Assembly (NCBI RefSeq): GCF_030056705.1
Contig: NZ_JASHIC010000016.1
Coordinates: 124,001-188,000 of the forward strand
From: Flectobacillus longus
GTDB taxonomy: Bacteria > Bacteroidota > Bacteroidia > Cytophagales > Spirosomataceae
Length of the DNA: 64,000 nt
Reading direction: 5' to 3'
Below are positions 27,114-35,640 of this stretch, piece after piece. The stretch's first letter is position 1; every line of letters begins with the position of its first letter. The translations under genes were made by a program, and so were the position numbers. The notes under the pieces were generated by a model. It saw only the letters and a list, made by a program, of their open reading frames with translations, had not been told where the DNA came from and ran no database searches.

Positions 27114-28067
27114 TTATTTTATTACTGTTACAGCCGTTCTAATTTGTTGATAAGAAGCAAATACGCCTAAGCCATTCTCCACATTAGTGTAAGTAAGTAC
27201 AGGTTCGGAAAATGGATTTCGTCCGCTACGACGTACTTTATCGACCGAGATATTAAACTGATAATAAGGATAATCTGTCACTGCTACATAAATTTCAACA
27301 TTTCGACTTACTACATTCAAATCGTTGGTGGCATTGAGCAGCATAGGCTGCGTAGCCAAGGTCATTCCATCTTGTCCAGCGTCGGTCATATATTCTTGGC
27401 GACTATTGACAAAACGACGAACTACCACAAAGCGATTTTGAGCATCTAATACCCTCATATTTTCATAATAAAATGCACCCACAGCATAGTAATTGACAGT
27501 ACTTGCAAAGTCTAATACACGTACAATAAGGGCGGGATAAGCCTTATTATTTCGGTCATAACCTGTTGTCAATGATGGATTAATAGCCGTTCGTTGCACT
27601 CGTTGAGTAGGTACAGTGCATTGAGATTTTACTTCTTTCCCTTTAGCTTTGGCTATCATGGTGTACGTTGTACCTCCTACTATTGGAATATCTTTGGTCG
27701 AAATAACGTATCTATCTTTCGTTAAAAAGTTTTCTTTATAATGACCTGTGCTATCTATTTCGATATAATCGAGATAGGTAATTTGTTGATATTTAGCTGT
27801 CACGGTTCTTGTTCCGTCCGAAAGCGTAATCACAGCATCCTTTAATACAGGATAACGGTCTTCACCTTCGTTGATAACACCAATCACAGGTTGATTGGTG
27901 GTCAAAGAGATTTCAATCATCGTATCTTGTGGACAAATAAAGCTTTGTAATACCAGTTTTTCTTCAAAAGGAAGAGCTATATCATTGACCAAAGTTTCAC
28001 AAGAATTAAGTGATAACAGAGCCACTATTGCCACAACTATTTTTTGCCAAAATTGAAAGAATTTCAT
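27114..28067 (-). CDS. DUF4249 lipoprotein partner of a TonB receptor
   Basis: 317 residues with a lipoprotein signal (lipobox LNSC, C23). The body is beta-rich with an Ig-like start (KLVLQSFICPQDTMIEISLTTNQPV) and matches DUF4249 by its general pattern. Members are almost always found after a TonB-dependent receptor in Bacteroidota and are thought to be surface lipoproteins aiding uptake, by analogy with SusD. The gene starts 11 bases after the receptor's stop, so the two form an operon. Substrate unknown. Confidence 0.8.
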   Translation of the reverse strand: MKFFQFWQKIVVAIVALLSLNSCETLVNDIALPFEEKLVLQSFICPQDTMIEISLTTNQPVIGVINEGEDRYPVLKDAVITLSDGTRTVTAKYQQITYLDYIEIDSTGHYKENFLTKDRYVISTKDIPIVGGTTYTMIAKAKGKEVKSQCTVPTQRVQRTAINPSLTTGYDRNNKAYPALIVRVLDFASTVNYYAVGAFYYENMRVLDAQNRFVVVRRFVNSRQEYMTDAGQDGMTLATQPMLLNATNDLNVVSRNVEIYVAVTDYPYYQFNISVDKVRRSGRNPFSEPVLTYTNVENGLGVFASYQQIRTAVTVIK

Positions 28068-28078
28068 GGTCTGTTAGA

Positions 28079-30505
28079 TTAAAATTTGAAACTATATGTA
28101 GCAGAAGGTATAATACCAAACAAAGCATACTGCGCCAAAGATTTAGTCGTCTGGTCAGTTGTAGTATTATAGGTGCTTTTGAAAGAATAGAAATAGGCAT
28201 TCTTACGATTGTAAAGATTATACACGCCAAACTCCCAAGTACGGGTATGTCCTTTTTTCATTTTTTTATGAAATTGTACCCCCACATCTAAGCGATGATA
28301 AGGTGGTGCACGAAAATTATTTCTTTCGCGATAATCAGGTATTTCACGGGCATTGTTATAGTATTGATTTACGCCAGTTTGATTCAAACCTGGGATATGA
28401 CTATAAACTTCATAAGTAGAAATCGGAATCGTAAATACATTGCCTGTTCCATATACCCAAGTGGCCGACAAGGTAACATTTGGTTTTAAGTGGTAAATAC
28501 CCACCAATGACAAATCATGGCGACGATCGTATTTGGGATAAAACTCTTTCCCGAAGTTTAACTCATCAAACTGATGAAAAATCCAAGATAAGGTATAGCC
28601 TATCCAGCCTGAAAACTTGCCTGTTTTTTTCTGTAATAAAAACTCAGCTCCGTAAGAACGCCCTTTGCCTGCGGTCATATTACTTTCCCATGGAGATTCC
28701 TGTGTTTTGGTTTGAGTAAAGCGTTGAATACTTCCATTCAGAATAAAAGAGCTACCTTCTTTCAATGCCACGATTTGATTCATGGTTTTATAGAAACCCT
28801 CTAACGTAATACTAAACTGTCGCTCAGGGAAATCTTTGACAAAACCCAAGGCTACCTGCTGCGAGCGCTGCGGTTTTATCAAATCGGTAGATGGCACCCA
28901 TAAATCTGTTGGTAAACTTGCACCTGAGTTTGACACCAAATGAATATATTGATTCATCACGGCATATGATGCTTTCAAAGCCCAGTCTTTAGGCAGCGTC
29001 CATGCCATAGCCCCACGAGGCTCCCAGTTGTGATATCCTTTTTCGGAAGTACTAAAACTCGAATAGCGTAAACCTATGTTGAATCGTAAATTGGGGAGAG
29101 GCTTATAATTATCTTCCAGATAAATACCTAACTCAAGCGCATCGATATTTTCGACGGCATCTTTGTAGCGAGAAGCAACGTCGTCTTGTAACTCAATGGC
29201 AGATGGTGTAAAACGATGCATAGTGGCTAAGGCTCCTGCTTTGAGAGTATGAATAGGGTTAGGCAAAAAGTCAATATCAAACTTAGCACCAAGGTCTCGG
29301 ATACCAGAAGAATAATACAGACTGAAATTATTGATACCTATCGCATCGAGATTTGACTGTAAACTTGATGTCGTAAAATCGTATTTACTATAAATCAAAG
29401 AGAGATTACTGAATAGATTATCACTATAGAGGTGATTCCAACGAATAGTGGCTGTTTGGTTGCCCCATTCTATAGACGATTCTAATTTAGATTGCAATTG
29501 CATATCTCTCACATAGAGTTTGTCTTGTCCAAAATATCCACTTAAGAACAGTCTATTTTTTTGTCCAAAATCATAATTCAATTTGGCATTGAAATCATAA
29601 AAATAATAGCGACTTCCTTTTTGCTCTTTAGGAATAAGCGGCTGAGTCAAAATGTCCAGATAAGTACGTCTGGCAGAAACTAAAAATGAAGAACGTTTTT
29701 GCTTATCGATAGGGCCTTCGGCCACTACTCTTGCACCAATTAAGCCAATCCCACCTTCTACATGATAATCTTGTTTACTCCCTTCCTTCATTTGCATTTC
29801 GATTACCGATGAAAGTCGTCCACCAAAACGGGCAGGAAATCCACCTTTGGTTAGTTCAACGCTTTTGAGGGCATCACCATTAAATACCGAAAAAAAACCA
29901 AATAAGTGATAGGCATTATACACAGGAGCATCGTCCAGAATCAGCAGGTTTTGGTCGGGTCCACCACCACGCACATAGATACCCGCATTGCCCTCTGACC
30001 CTTTTTGTACGCCAGGCATCAGTTGAAGTACTTTTAGCACATCTTTTTCACCCATAAAGGCAGGTATTTCTTTGATTTGCTGAATCGGAATAGAAATCTG
30101 CGACATCTGTACCTGCTCCGAAAGCTTTTGTTGCTCAATGCTATTGGCTACAACTTTTACCTCTTCCAAATCTTGATTGCTAGGTTTCAAATCAACATTG
30201 ATGGTAACCGATTTTGATTTTGCATATACTTTTTGAGAAAAAACCTGATAGCCTACAAAACTATAAACTACCTCAATGCTGTCTTGAGCCTGAAAACTCA
30301 AGGAGTAAAAACCATAATTATTACTTTGAGTCCCAATACGAGTACCCTTTAGCATAACATGCACCCCTGGGAGCAACTCGGCGCTTCCAGCTTCTTTGAT
30401 ATAGCCACTGATCGTAATTTTTGAAGCACTTTGCCCCATTACTGAGGTGTCAAACAGCAGTAATGTAGACAAAAGAAGACATAGCAATCCTATGGGTTTG
30501 TTCAT
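28079..30505 (-). CDS. TonB-dependent receptor with CarboxypepD_reg-like domain
   Basis: 808 residues. A signal peptide (about 1-25) precedes a carboxypeptidase-regulatory-like domain (about 30-115, ISGYIKEAGSAELLPGVHVMLKG), the plug (about 120-235, with VLKVLQLMPGVQKGSEGNAGIYVRGG broken into short strands) and a 22-strand-type barrel ending in an aromatic residue (YSFKF). It should import a large substrate across the outer membrane with TonB energy. The extension suggests a SusC-like subgroup but the partner is DUF4249 rather than SusD, and no glycan enzymes are nearby. Confidence 0.9.
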   Translation of the reverse strand: MNKPIGLLCLLLSTLLLFDTSVMGQSASKITISGYIKEAGSAELLPGVHVMLKGTRIGTQSNNYGFYSLSFQAQDSIEVVYSFVGYQVFSQKVYAKSKSVTINVDLKPSNQDLEEVKVVANSIEQQKLSEQVQMSQISIPIQQIKEIPAFMGEKDVLKVLQLMPGVQKGSEGNAGIYVRGGGPDQNLLILDDAPVYNAYHLFGFFSVFNGDALKSVELTKGGFPARFGGRLSSVIEMQMKEGSKQDYHVEGGIGLIGARVVAEGPIDKQKRSSFLVSARRTYLDILTQPLIPKEQKGSRYYFYDFNAKLNYDFGQKNRLFLSGYFGQDKLYVRDMQLQSKLESSIEWGNQTATIRWNHLYSDNLFSNLSLIYSKYDFTTSSLQSNLDAIGINNFSLYYSSGIRDLGAKFDIDFLPNPIHTLKAGALATMHRFTPSAIELQDDVASRYKDAVENIDALELGIYLEDNYKPLPNLRFNIGLRYSSFSTSEKGYHNWEPRGAMAWTLPKDWALKASYAVMNQYIHLVSNSGASLPTDLWVPSTDLIKPQRSQQVALGFVKDFPERQFSITLEGFYKTMNQIVALKEGSSFILNGSIQRFTQTKTQESPWESNMTAGKGRSYGAEFLLQKKTGKFSGWIGYTLSWIFHQFDELNFGKEFYPKYDRRHDLSLVGIYHLKPNVTLSATWVYGTGNVFTIPISTYEVYSHIPGLNQTGVNQYYNNAREIPDYRERNNFRAPPYHRLDVGVQFHKKMKKGHTRTWEFGVYNLYNRKNAYFYSFKSTYNTTTDQTTKSLAQYALFGIIPSATYSFKF

Positions 30506-30803
30506 GCAGGTTCGTGGTGGTGATACAGGTATTTAGTTTATATTTATCAGCAAAGTAATATCCAAACTTGGAAAAATTACAACAAAATCTTAAATATCAA
30601 GCAATTATCCCAATGTTACCAAATTTAACAATTCCTTAACATTGACGTAAATAAGTATTTTTACTTTTGTGCGATAATTACCAATATGAAAAGTCTTAAT
30701 AATACTTGAGATATAAGAAAAACGATAAAATACCTGATTCACTAATTCAAAAATTCCTTTTTACGCGTACGTTCTTATATCATATAATTAATTCACAAAA
30801 ACT
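30506..30803. other. Divergent intergenic region TonB receptor / pit
   Basis: 298 bases. It contains the pit promoter and its leader of about 130 bases. Nothing resembling a phosphate-regulon box could be identified with confidence, and no promoter for the TonB receptor stands out. Confidence 0.45.
30642..30669 (+). promoter_or_regulatory. Promoter of pit
   Basis: TTG at 30642-30644, 17-base spacer, TACTTTTG at 30662-30669. Transcription start near 30675, leader about 130 bases. Confidence 0.7.
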
Positions 30804-32255
30804 ATGTTCGGATTAGATACGTCCTTGTTCATTCTTCTTTTCCTTTGCTTATTCTTAGCCTGTGCTTTTGAATTCGTTAATGGTTTCCACGATACAGCTA
30901 ACGCCGTTGCGACTGTTATCTACACAAACTCATTGAAGCCAACTCAAGCCGTTGTATGGTCTGGTTTTATGAACTTTATTGGTTTGTTGACTGGTGGTGT
31001 TGGTGTAACGATGTCAATCATTGGATTATTACCCACGGAGCTACTTATAGACCCCAACGTCTATCACTCCATGGCCACGGCCCTAGCCATGTTAGGTGCC
31101 GCTATTATCTGGAACTTAGGAACATGGTACTTCGGTATTCCTGCGTCTTCTTCTCACACATTGATTGGTTCAATCATTGGTATCGGTGTTGGATACGCTC
31201 TTTTACCTGAAAATAAAGCTGGTTTATCAACAGTAAACTGGGATAAAGCTACCGAAATTGGTCAGGCACTTTTGTTGTCTCCTTTGTTTGGTTTTGCTGT
31301 AGCAATTGTATTTATGTACATTTTGAAAAAATCAGTTGCGAACAAAGAGATTTTCAAAGAACCGAAAAAAGACACTCCTCCTCCAATGTGGATTCGCGGT
31401 ATTTTGTTTTTGACTTGTACATTGGTAAGTTTCTTCCACGGACGTAACGACGGTCAAAAAGGTATCGGTCTTGTAATGATGATATTGATTGCTTTCTTGC
31501 CAAGCTATTTTGCGATCAACACCGATGTTGACCCTTTTAAATTGCAAGGTGCAGTAGTGAAAGTTCAAACGGTTATTGCCAAAATTGATACTAATAAACT
31601 TTCTTCAACAGAAAAAGAAAGTTATACGAAAGTAATGAAAGCTACTGTAGCTTTGAATACAATTTTGACAGACAAATCATTAATTAACCATTTGTCTACT
31701 GAGAAAAAATTAGAGATTCGTAAAGATGTTTTAGCCATTAATAAGCATACAAAAAAATTGTCTGAAAGTGACGCTGTAAGTTTGAGCGCTGACGACAAAA
31801 AAGAATTGAAAAAAGCTACTGCTGGTGAAAAAGCTCCTTTCTTCTCATTCGGAAACTCAAACAAAGGACTTTCATCATTAACAGACTTTGCTCCAGCTTG
31901 GGTAATGTGGATGATTGCATTGTCATTAGGCTTAGGTACAATGATTGGTTGGAAAAGAATTGTAGTAACTATCGGTGAAAAAATCGGTAAGCAACACCTT
32001 TCTTACGCTCAAGGTGCTTCGGCTGAGTTGGTTGCTTCTATCACAATCGGTTTGGCAACAGCTTACAAATGGCCAGTATCTACTACTCACGTACTTTCAT
32101 CGGGTATCGCTGGTTCGATGGTAGCTTCAAAAGGTATCAAAAACTTACAAGGTGGTACAGTGAAAAACATCGTAATGGCTTGGGTATTAACGTTGCCTGT
32201 TACGATTCTTTTATCTGCTACATTATTTGTATTCTTCCGTTGGATTATTGGTTAA
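30804..32255 (+). CDS. pit: Inorganic phosphate transporter, PiT family
   Basis: 483 residues, an inner-membrane phosphate:cation symporter. Both PiT repeats are visible: GFHDTANAVATVI (about 27-39) and GRNDGQKGIG (about 213-222), and SSSHTLIGSIIG (about 113-124) with its counterpart STTHVLSSGIAG near the end. Between the halves is a hydrophilic, Lys-rich segment (about 240-350), predicted cytoplasmic, longer than in minimal PiT proteins. The genes behind it (DUF2490 protein and OprO/P porin) suggest an outer-membrane route for phosphate as well. Confidence 0.93.
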   Translation: MFGLDTSLFILLFLCLFLACAFEFVNGFHDTANAVATVIYTNSLKPTQAVVWSGFMNFIGLLTGGVGVTMSIIGLLPTELLIDPNVYHSMATALAMLGAAIIWNLGTWYFGIPASSSHTLIGSIIGIGVGYALLPENKAGLSTVNWDKATEIGQALLLSPLFGFAVAIVFMYILKKSVANKEIFKEPKKDTPPPMWIRGILFLTCTLVSFFHGRNDGQKGIGLVMMILIAFLPSYFAINTDVDPFKLQGAVVKVQTVIAKIDTNKLSSTEKESYTKVMKATVALNTILTDKSLINHLSTEKKLEIRKDVLAINKHTKKLSESDAVSLSADDKKELKKATAGEKAPFFSFGNSNKGLSSLTDFAPAWVMWMIALSLGLGTMIGWKRIVVTIGEKIGKQHLSYAQGASAELVASITIGLATAYKWPVSTTHVLSSGIAGSMVASKGIKNLQGGTVKNIVMAWVLTLPVTILLSATLFVFFRWIIG

Positions 32256-32266
32256 TCCATCATTTT

Positions 32267-32308
32267 TAAAAGAGTCTCATGGTCGTTGAAAACCATGAGA
32301 CTCTTTTA
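32267..32308 (+). terminator. Terminator after pit
   Basis: Perfect 17-bp stem (32267-32283 with 32292-32308), loop of 8, directly downstream of pit. The following T-run is short, so read-through to the DUF2490 gene is possible. Confidence 0.65.
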
Positions 32309-32358
32309 GTACAAGATTGAATTTCAACATATACTACCAATATAGAAAATCCAAATTT

Positions 32359-33192
32359 ATGAAAAAGTTTATCATGACGGCAGTTTTGTCGTTATTAGCT
32401 ACTGCTTTGTCTTTTTCCCAAAGTCCAAGAAGTTATTATCATATTTCTAATGGTTGGACAGACTTAAATATTTCGGGAAAAATTGCAGGAAAATTCACTT
32501 GGCAGTTGGAAAATCAACAACGTCGCCAAGATATGCAAGGGGATTACAATGAAAGTACTACTACTGGAAACCCTTATCATAATCTTAATCAGCACGTTTT
32601 TCGTCCATGGGTGCATTTTCAACTTAATCCAAACGTAAGATTTTCATTAATGCCATTTGGCTGGATTGGTTCCAATCGCTTCAGCAATGGCTCTCCTTCC
32701 GCTTTCTTTTCAGAATATCGTATATCACCACAGGTTATCTTGACTCAAAATATCGGTCGTTTACGTATCGACAACCGTTTTCGTTATGAGTTTCGTTGGT
32801 TAGGACAAAATCAAAGTATCGACGACAAGAGCTTTTTATATGGTGGAGACTTTACAAATGCTACTTTCAAAAATCGTTTCCGCTATCAAGTAAAGATGAC
32901 ACTTCCTATCAACCATGCTAAAATGGATGATAAAACGCTTTATGCACAAGCTTATGACGAAGTGTTTGTGAATACAGGTGAAAAGGTTTCGAACATCAAC
33001 TTATTGGATCAAAACCGTGTATTAATAGGTATTGGCTATAAATTCAACAAGTTTTTGGCACTTGAAGCAGGCTATATGCAACAAACAGTATTCCGTTTCA
33101 ACAACGCTAATAAAGACAATGTTGAGATTAATAATATTCTTCAACTCAATTTAGCAATTAGCAATTTTGAGCAATTATTTAGTAAAAAGTAA
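32359..33192 (+). CDS. DUF2490 outer-membrane protein
   Basis: 277 residues from the ATG at 32359 (the longer frame starts at TTG). Signal peptide about 1-22 (ending SFSQS). The mature part has many alternating hydrophobic/aromatic strands (NPNVRFSLMPFGWIG, RFRYEFRWLGQN) and ends like a barrel; it resembles DUF2490, a family of small beta-barrels of unknown function. It sits between pit and the phosphate-type porin, so a part in phosphate uptake is possible. Confidence 0.75.
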   Translation: MKKFIMTAVLSLLATALSFSQSPRSYYHISNGWTDLNISGKIAGKFTWQLENQQRRQDMQGDYNESTTTGNPYHNLNQHVFRPWVHFQLNPNVRFSLMPFGWIGSNRFSNGSPSAFFSEYRISPQVILTQNIGRLRIDNRFRYEFRWLGQNQSIDDKSFLYGGDFTNATFKNRFRYQVKMTLPINHAKMDDKTLYAQAYDEVFVNTGEKVSNINLLDQNRVLIGIGYKFNKFLALEAGYMQQTVFRFNNANKDNVEINNILQLNLAISNFEQLFSKK

Positions 33193-33473
33193 GCAATTGA
33201 ATTTTATAAGCTATAGGTAAGGCAATAGAGATAACGCTATCTGGTTATCAGCCTGTTGCCTAAACCTATAGCTCCTTTACCACAAATCACATACAATTAA
33301 TTTTATTCTCTTCCCGTATCGAAATCTATTTTCGTGTATGGTTGCTTATTGTTTTACAGTAAGTAATTATAGGCAAAATCAGCAATTCTGGTGAATTAGC
33401 ATTTGTTTTATTAAAAAACTGGAGCTCAATTCTATGGCATTGCTATGTCTTTACGGTAGGATTTTCAAGTTTT
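33193..33473. repeat. Intergenic region with GCCTGTTGCCTAAA hairpin
   Basis: The arms GCTATAGGT-AGGCAA (33210-33225) and TTGCCTAAACCTATAGC (33256-33272) form a hairpin with one bulge after the DUF2490 gene. GCCTGTTGCCTAAA (33251-33264) is identical to 40580-40593, so it belongs to the dispersed repeat family. No promoter was identified for the porin. Confidence 0.6.
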
Positions 33474-34667
33474 ATGAAAACGTCAAAAGTCCTTGTTTAC
33501 CTTATTATTTTATGCAATGTTACTATCTCACTGGCTCAAAGTTCAGAGAAAACAGTAGCACCAAAGAAATGGTATGAAAAAATCTCGATTAGAGGTTATG
33601 CACAAGTACGTTACAATCGTTTATTAGAAACCAACGAAAAACTCAAATGCGAGCAATGTGATAGGTCTTGGGGCGAAAATGGAGGTTTCTTTATCCGTCG
33701 TGGACGTGTAATTATTTCGGGTGATGTATCTGAAAGATTGTATATCTATGTCCAGCCCGATTTTGCTTCAAATGTAAGCGGTAGTTTCCAACATGCCCTA
33801 CAAATCCGTGATGCATATTTTGATTTGGCGCTTGACGCCAAAAAAGAATATCGTTTGCGCTTTGGACAAAGCAAAGTACCTTATGGTTTTGAAAATATGC
33901 AATCTTCTCAAAACCGCCTTTCGCTCGACCGAGCCGACCCTACCAATAGTCCTGTTTCTAACGAACGTGATTTGGGCGTGTTTTTTTACTGGGCACCAGC
34001 CAAAATTCGTGAACGTTTTGCTTATTTGGTTTCCTCGGGACTCAAAGGAAGTGGCGATTATGGGGTATTTGCTTTGGGTTTTTATAATGGACAAAACTCC
34101 AACAGAACCGAAGCTAATAACGAGCCACATGTAGTTTCAAGAATTACCTATCCTTTTCAGTTGAAGAACGGACAAATTATAGAAACAAGTTTGCAGGCAT
34201 ATACAGGTAAGTATGTGATTGAAAAAAACACGAAAAATAAAGCTACAGTTTCTGACTTTACCGACCGACGTGTTGGTGCAACGGTGGTCGTGTATCCACA
34301 ACCTTTGGGTTTTCAAGCTGAATATAATGTGGGACAAGGACCAGAATTTAATCCTGAAACAATGACGACCGAAGTGAGAAATCTACATGGAGGTTATGCT
34401 CAGGTAATGTGGAGACAAAAGGTCAATGATAATTTTGTTACGCCATTTATCAAGTATCAATATTATAATGGAGGAAAAAAACATGAAATCGATGCTCGTA
34501 GCTACTTGGTAAAAGACTTGGAAATTGGTGCTGAATGGCAACTAAAAAACTATTTTGAATTTACGGCTACTTATACCATTTCAAATAGAATTTACGAAGA
34601 TGCTAACCTCCCAGACAATCATCAAATAGGTAATTTATTGAGATTGCAAGCACAATTTAATTTCTAG
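33474..34667 (+). CDS. Phosphate-selective porin, OprO/OprP family
   Basis: 397 residues. Signal peptide about 1-22. The mature barrel begins with ISIRGYAQVRYNRL and contains FFIRRGRVIISGDVSERLYIYVQPDF split over strands, features of OprO/P (PF07396) porins, which in Pseudomonas form trimeric anion channels. A short Cys pair (CEQC, about 60-63) sits near the first loop. With pit upstream it makes a plausible two-membrane phosphate path. Confidence 0.85.
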   Translation: MKTSKVLVYLIILCNVTISLAQSSEKTVAPKKWYEKISIRGYAQVRYNRLLETNEKLKCEQCDRSWGENGGFFIRRGRVIISGDVSERLYIYVQPDFASNVSGSFQHALQIRDAYFDLALDAKKEYRLRFGQSKVPYGFENMQSSQNRLSLDRADPTNSPVSNERDLGVFFYWAPAKIRERFAYLVSSGLKGSGDYGVFALGFYNGQNSNRTEANNEPHVVSRITYPFQLKNGQIIETSLQAYTGKYVIEKNTKNKATVSDFTDRRVGATVVVYPQPLGFQAEYNVGQGPEFNPETMTTEVRNLHGGYAQVMWRQKVNDNFVTPFIKYQYYNGGKKHEIDARSYLVKDLEIGAEWQLKNYFEFTATYTISNRIYEDANLPDNHQIGNLLRLQAQFNF

Positions 34668-34759
34668 CAGTTGGAGTTATGGGAAAAAATATATTTAGTG
34701 ATTGATGATTGAGTGCATGAGTGATTATTTTTAACATGTATCCTTCTTATACATATAGC

Positions 34760-34803
34760 ATCAAAAAAGCGGTCAAAAAATATTTTTCGACCGCTTTTTT
34801 GAT
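34760..34803. terminator. Bidirectional terminator, GCGGTCG family copy 2
   Basis: 15-bp perfect outer stem (34760-34774 with 34789-34803), then an inner A/T stem with one mismatch, between the convergent porin and AlkD genes. Confidence 0.8.
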
Positions 34804-34878
34804 AAAGACTTGGAGTACAATCCCAATCCAAAAAATTCGGGATGACTCATGTTTATAAACCAAGCTATATATTCGCTA

Positions 34879-35574
34879 TTATTTAGCGAGAAGATAGGCT
34901 TTTCGCTCGGCTGGGGGTAGCTTTTCGATGGCATAGCGCAACATGGTACGAGGCATTGCTAAAACGTGTTCATCCAAAAACTCTTTTAATACTAGCTCAT
35001 CTCGCTTGCCTATTTCTCGAAGCATCCACCCTGTAGCTTTGTGAATAAGGTCATGACGATGCGTCATAAAACCTTCGCAGAGATGAATAGCATCCGTAAA
35101 TTGTCCTTTTCGAATGAAAGCAAAACAGGTGATAATGGCCACTCGCTGTGACCACAAATGATTGCGTTGTGCTAGTTCGTACAAAATATCACGGTCTTTG
35201 TCGAGCAACCAAGGGCCTAGAATAAAATGCGCCGTAAGGTCGACCAAATCCCAATTGTTGATATAGTCCAAATGACTCAGATAAAGTTCAACGATACGAG
35301 AACGCTGTATCGTTGAACCTTTCTTGAATTGCTCTACCCACATAAGTAATCCGCAAGCACGCACTTCATGTATCGAATGCTCGACCATTGCAGTAACCTC
35401 CTCAATAGATACCTTTTTGTAATACTCTTTTACAACTCCTCTCACTTGCGGATTCGACAATCCCCAGAAAGTGTCCCCTTCAGCATATTGACCTTTGCCC
35501 GTTTTAAAATATCGAGCCATCAATTTTGCCCTCTCAGGGTTTTGTAAAGAAGCTAATTTTTCAAGTACCTGCAT
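34879..35574 (-). CDS. DNA alkylation repair protein (AlkD-like)
   Basis: 231 residues, all-helical HEAT-like repeats. AlkD-type glycosylases remove positively charged alkylated bases. The start KLASLQNPERAKLMARYFKTGKGQYAEGDTF (in pieces) and the segment WDLVDLTAHFILGPWLL (about 115-131) match the family, including the Trp and Asp that line the lesion site. No neighbours related to adaptive alkylation response are present. Confidence 0.85.
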   Translation of the reverse strand: MQVLEKLASLQNPERAKLMARYFKTGKGQYAEGDTFWGLSNPQVRGVVKEYYKKVSIEEVTAMVEHSIHEVRACGLLMWVEQFKKGSTIQRSRIVELYLSHLDYINNWDLVDLTAHFILGPWLLDKDRDILYELAQRNHLWSQRVAIITCFAFIRKGQFTDAIHLCEGFMTHRHDLIHKATGWMLREIGKRDELVLKEFLDEHVLAMPRTMLRYAIEKLPPAERKAYLLAK

Positions 35575-35640
35575 GATTAAATTATGATTATGTCAAGGAG
35601 AATACCTACCCAACTGCGTGCCTATTCTCTTTTATAGATA

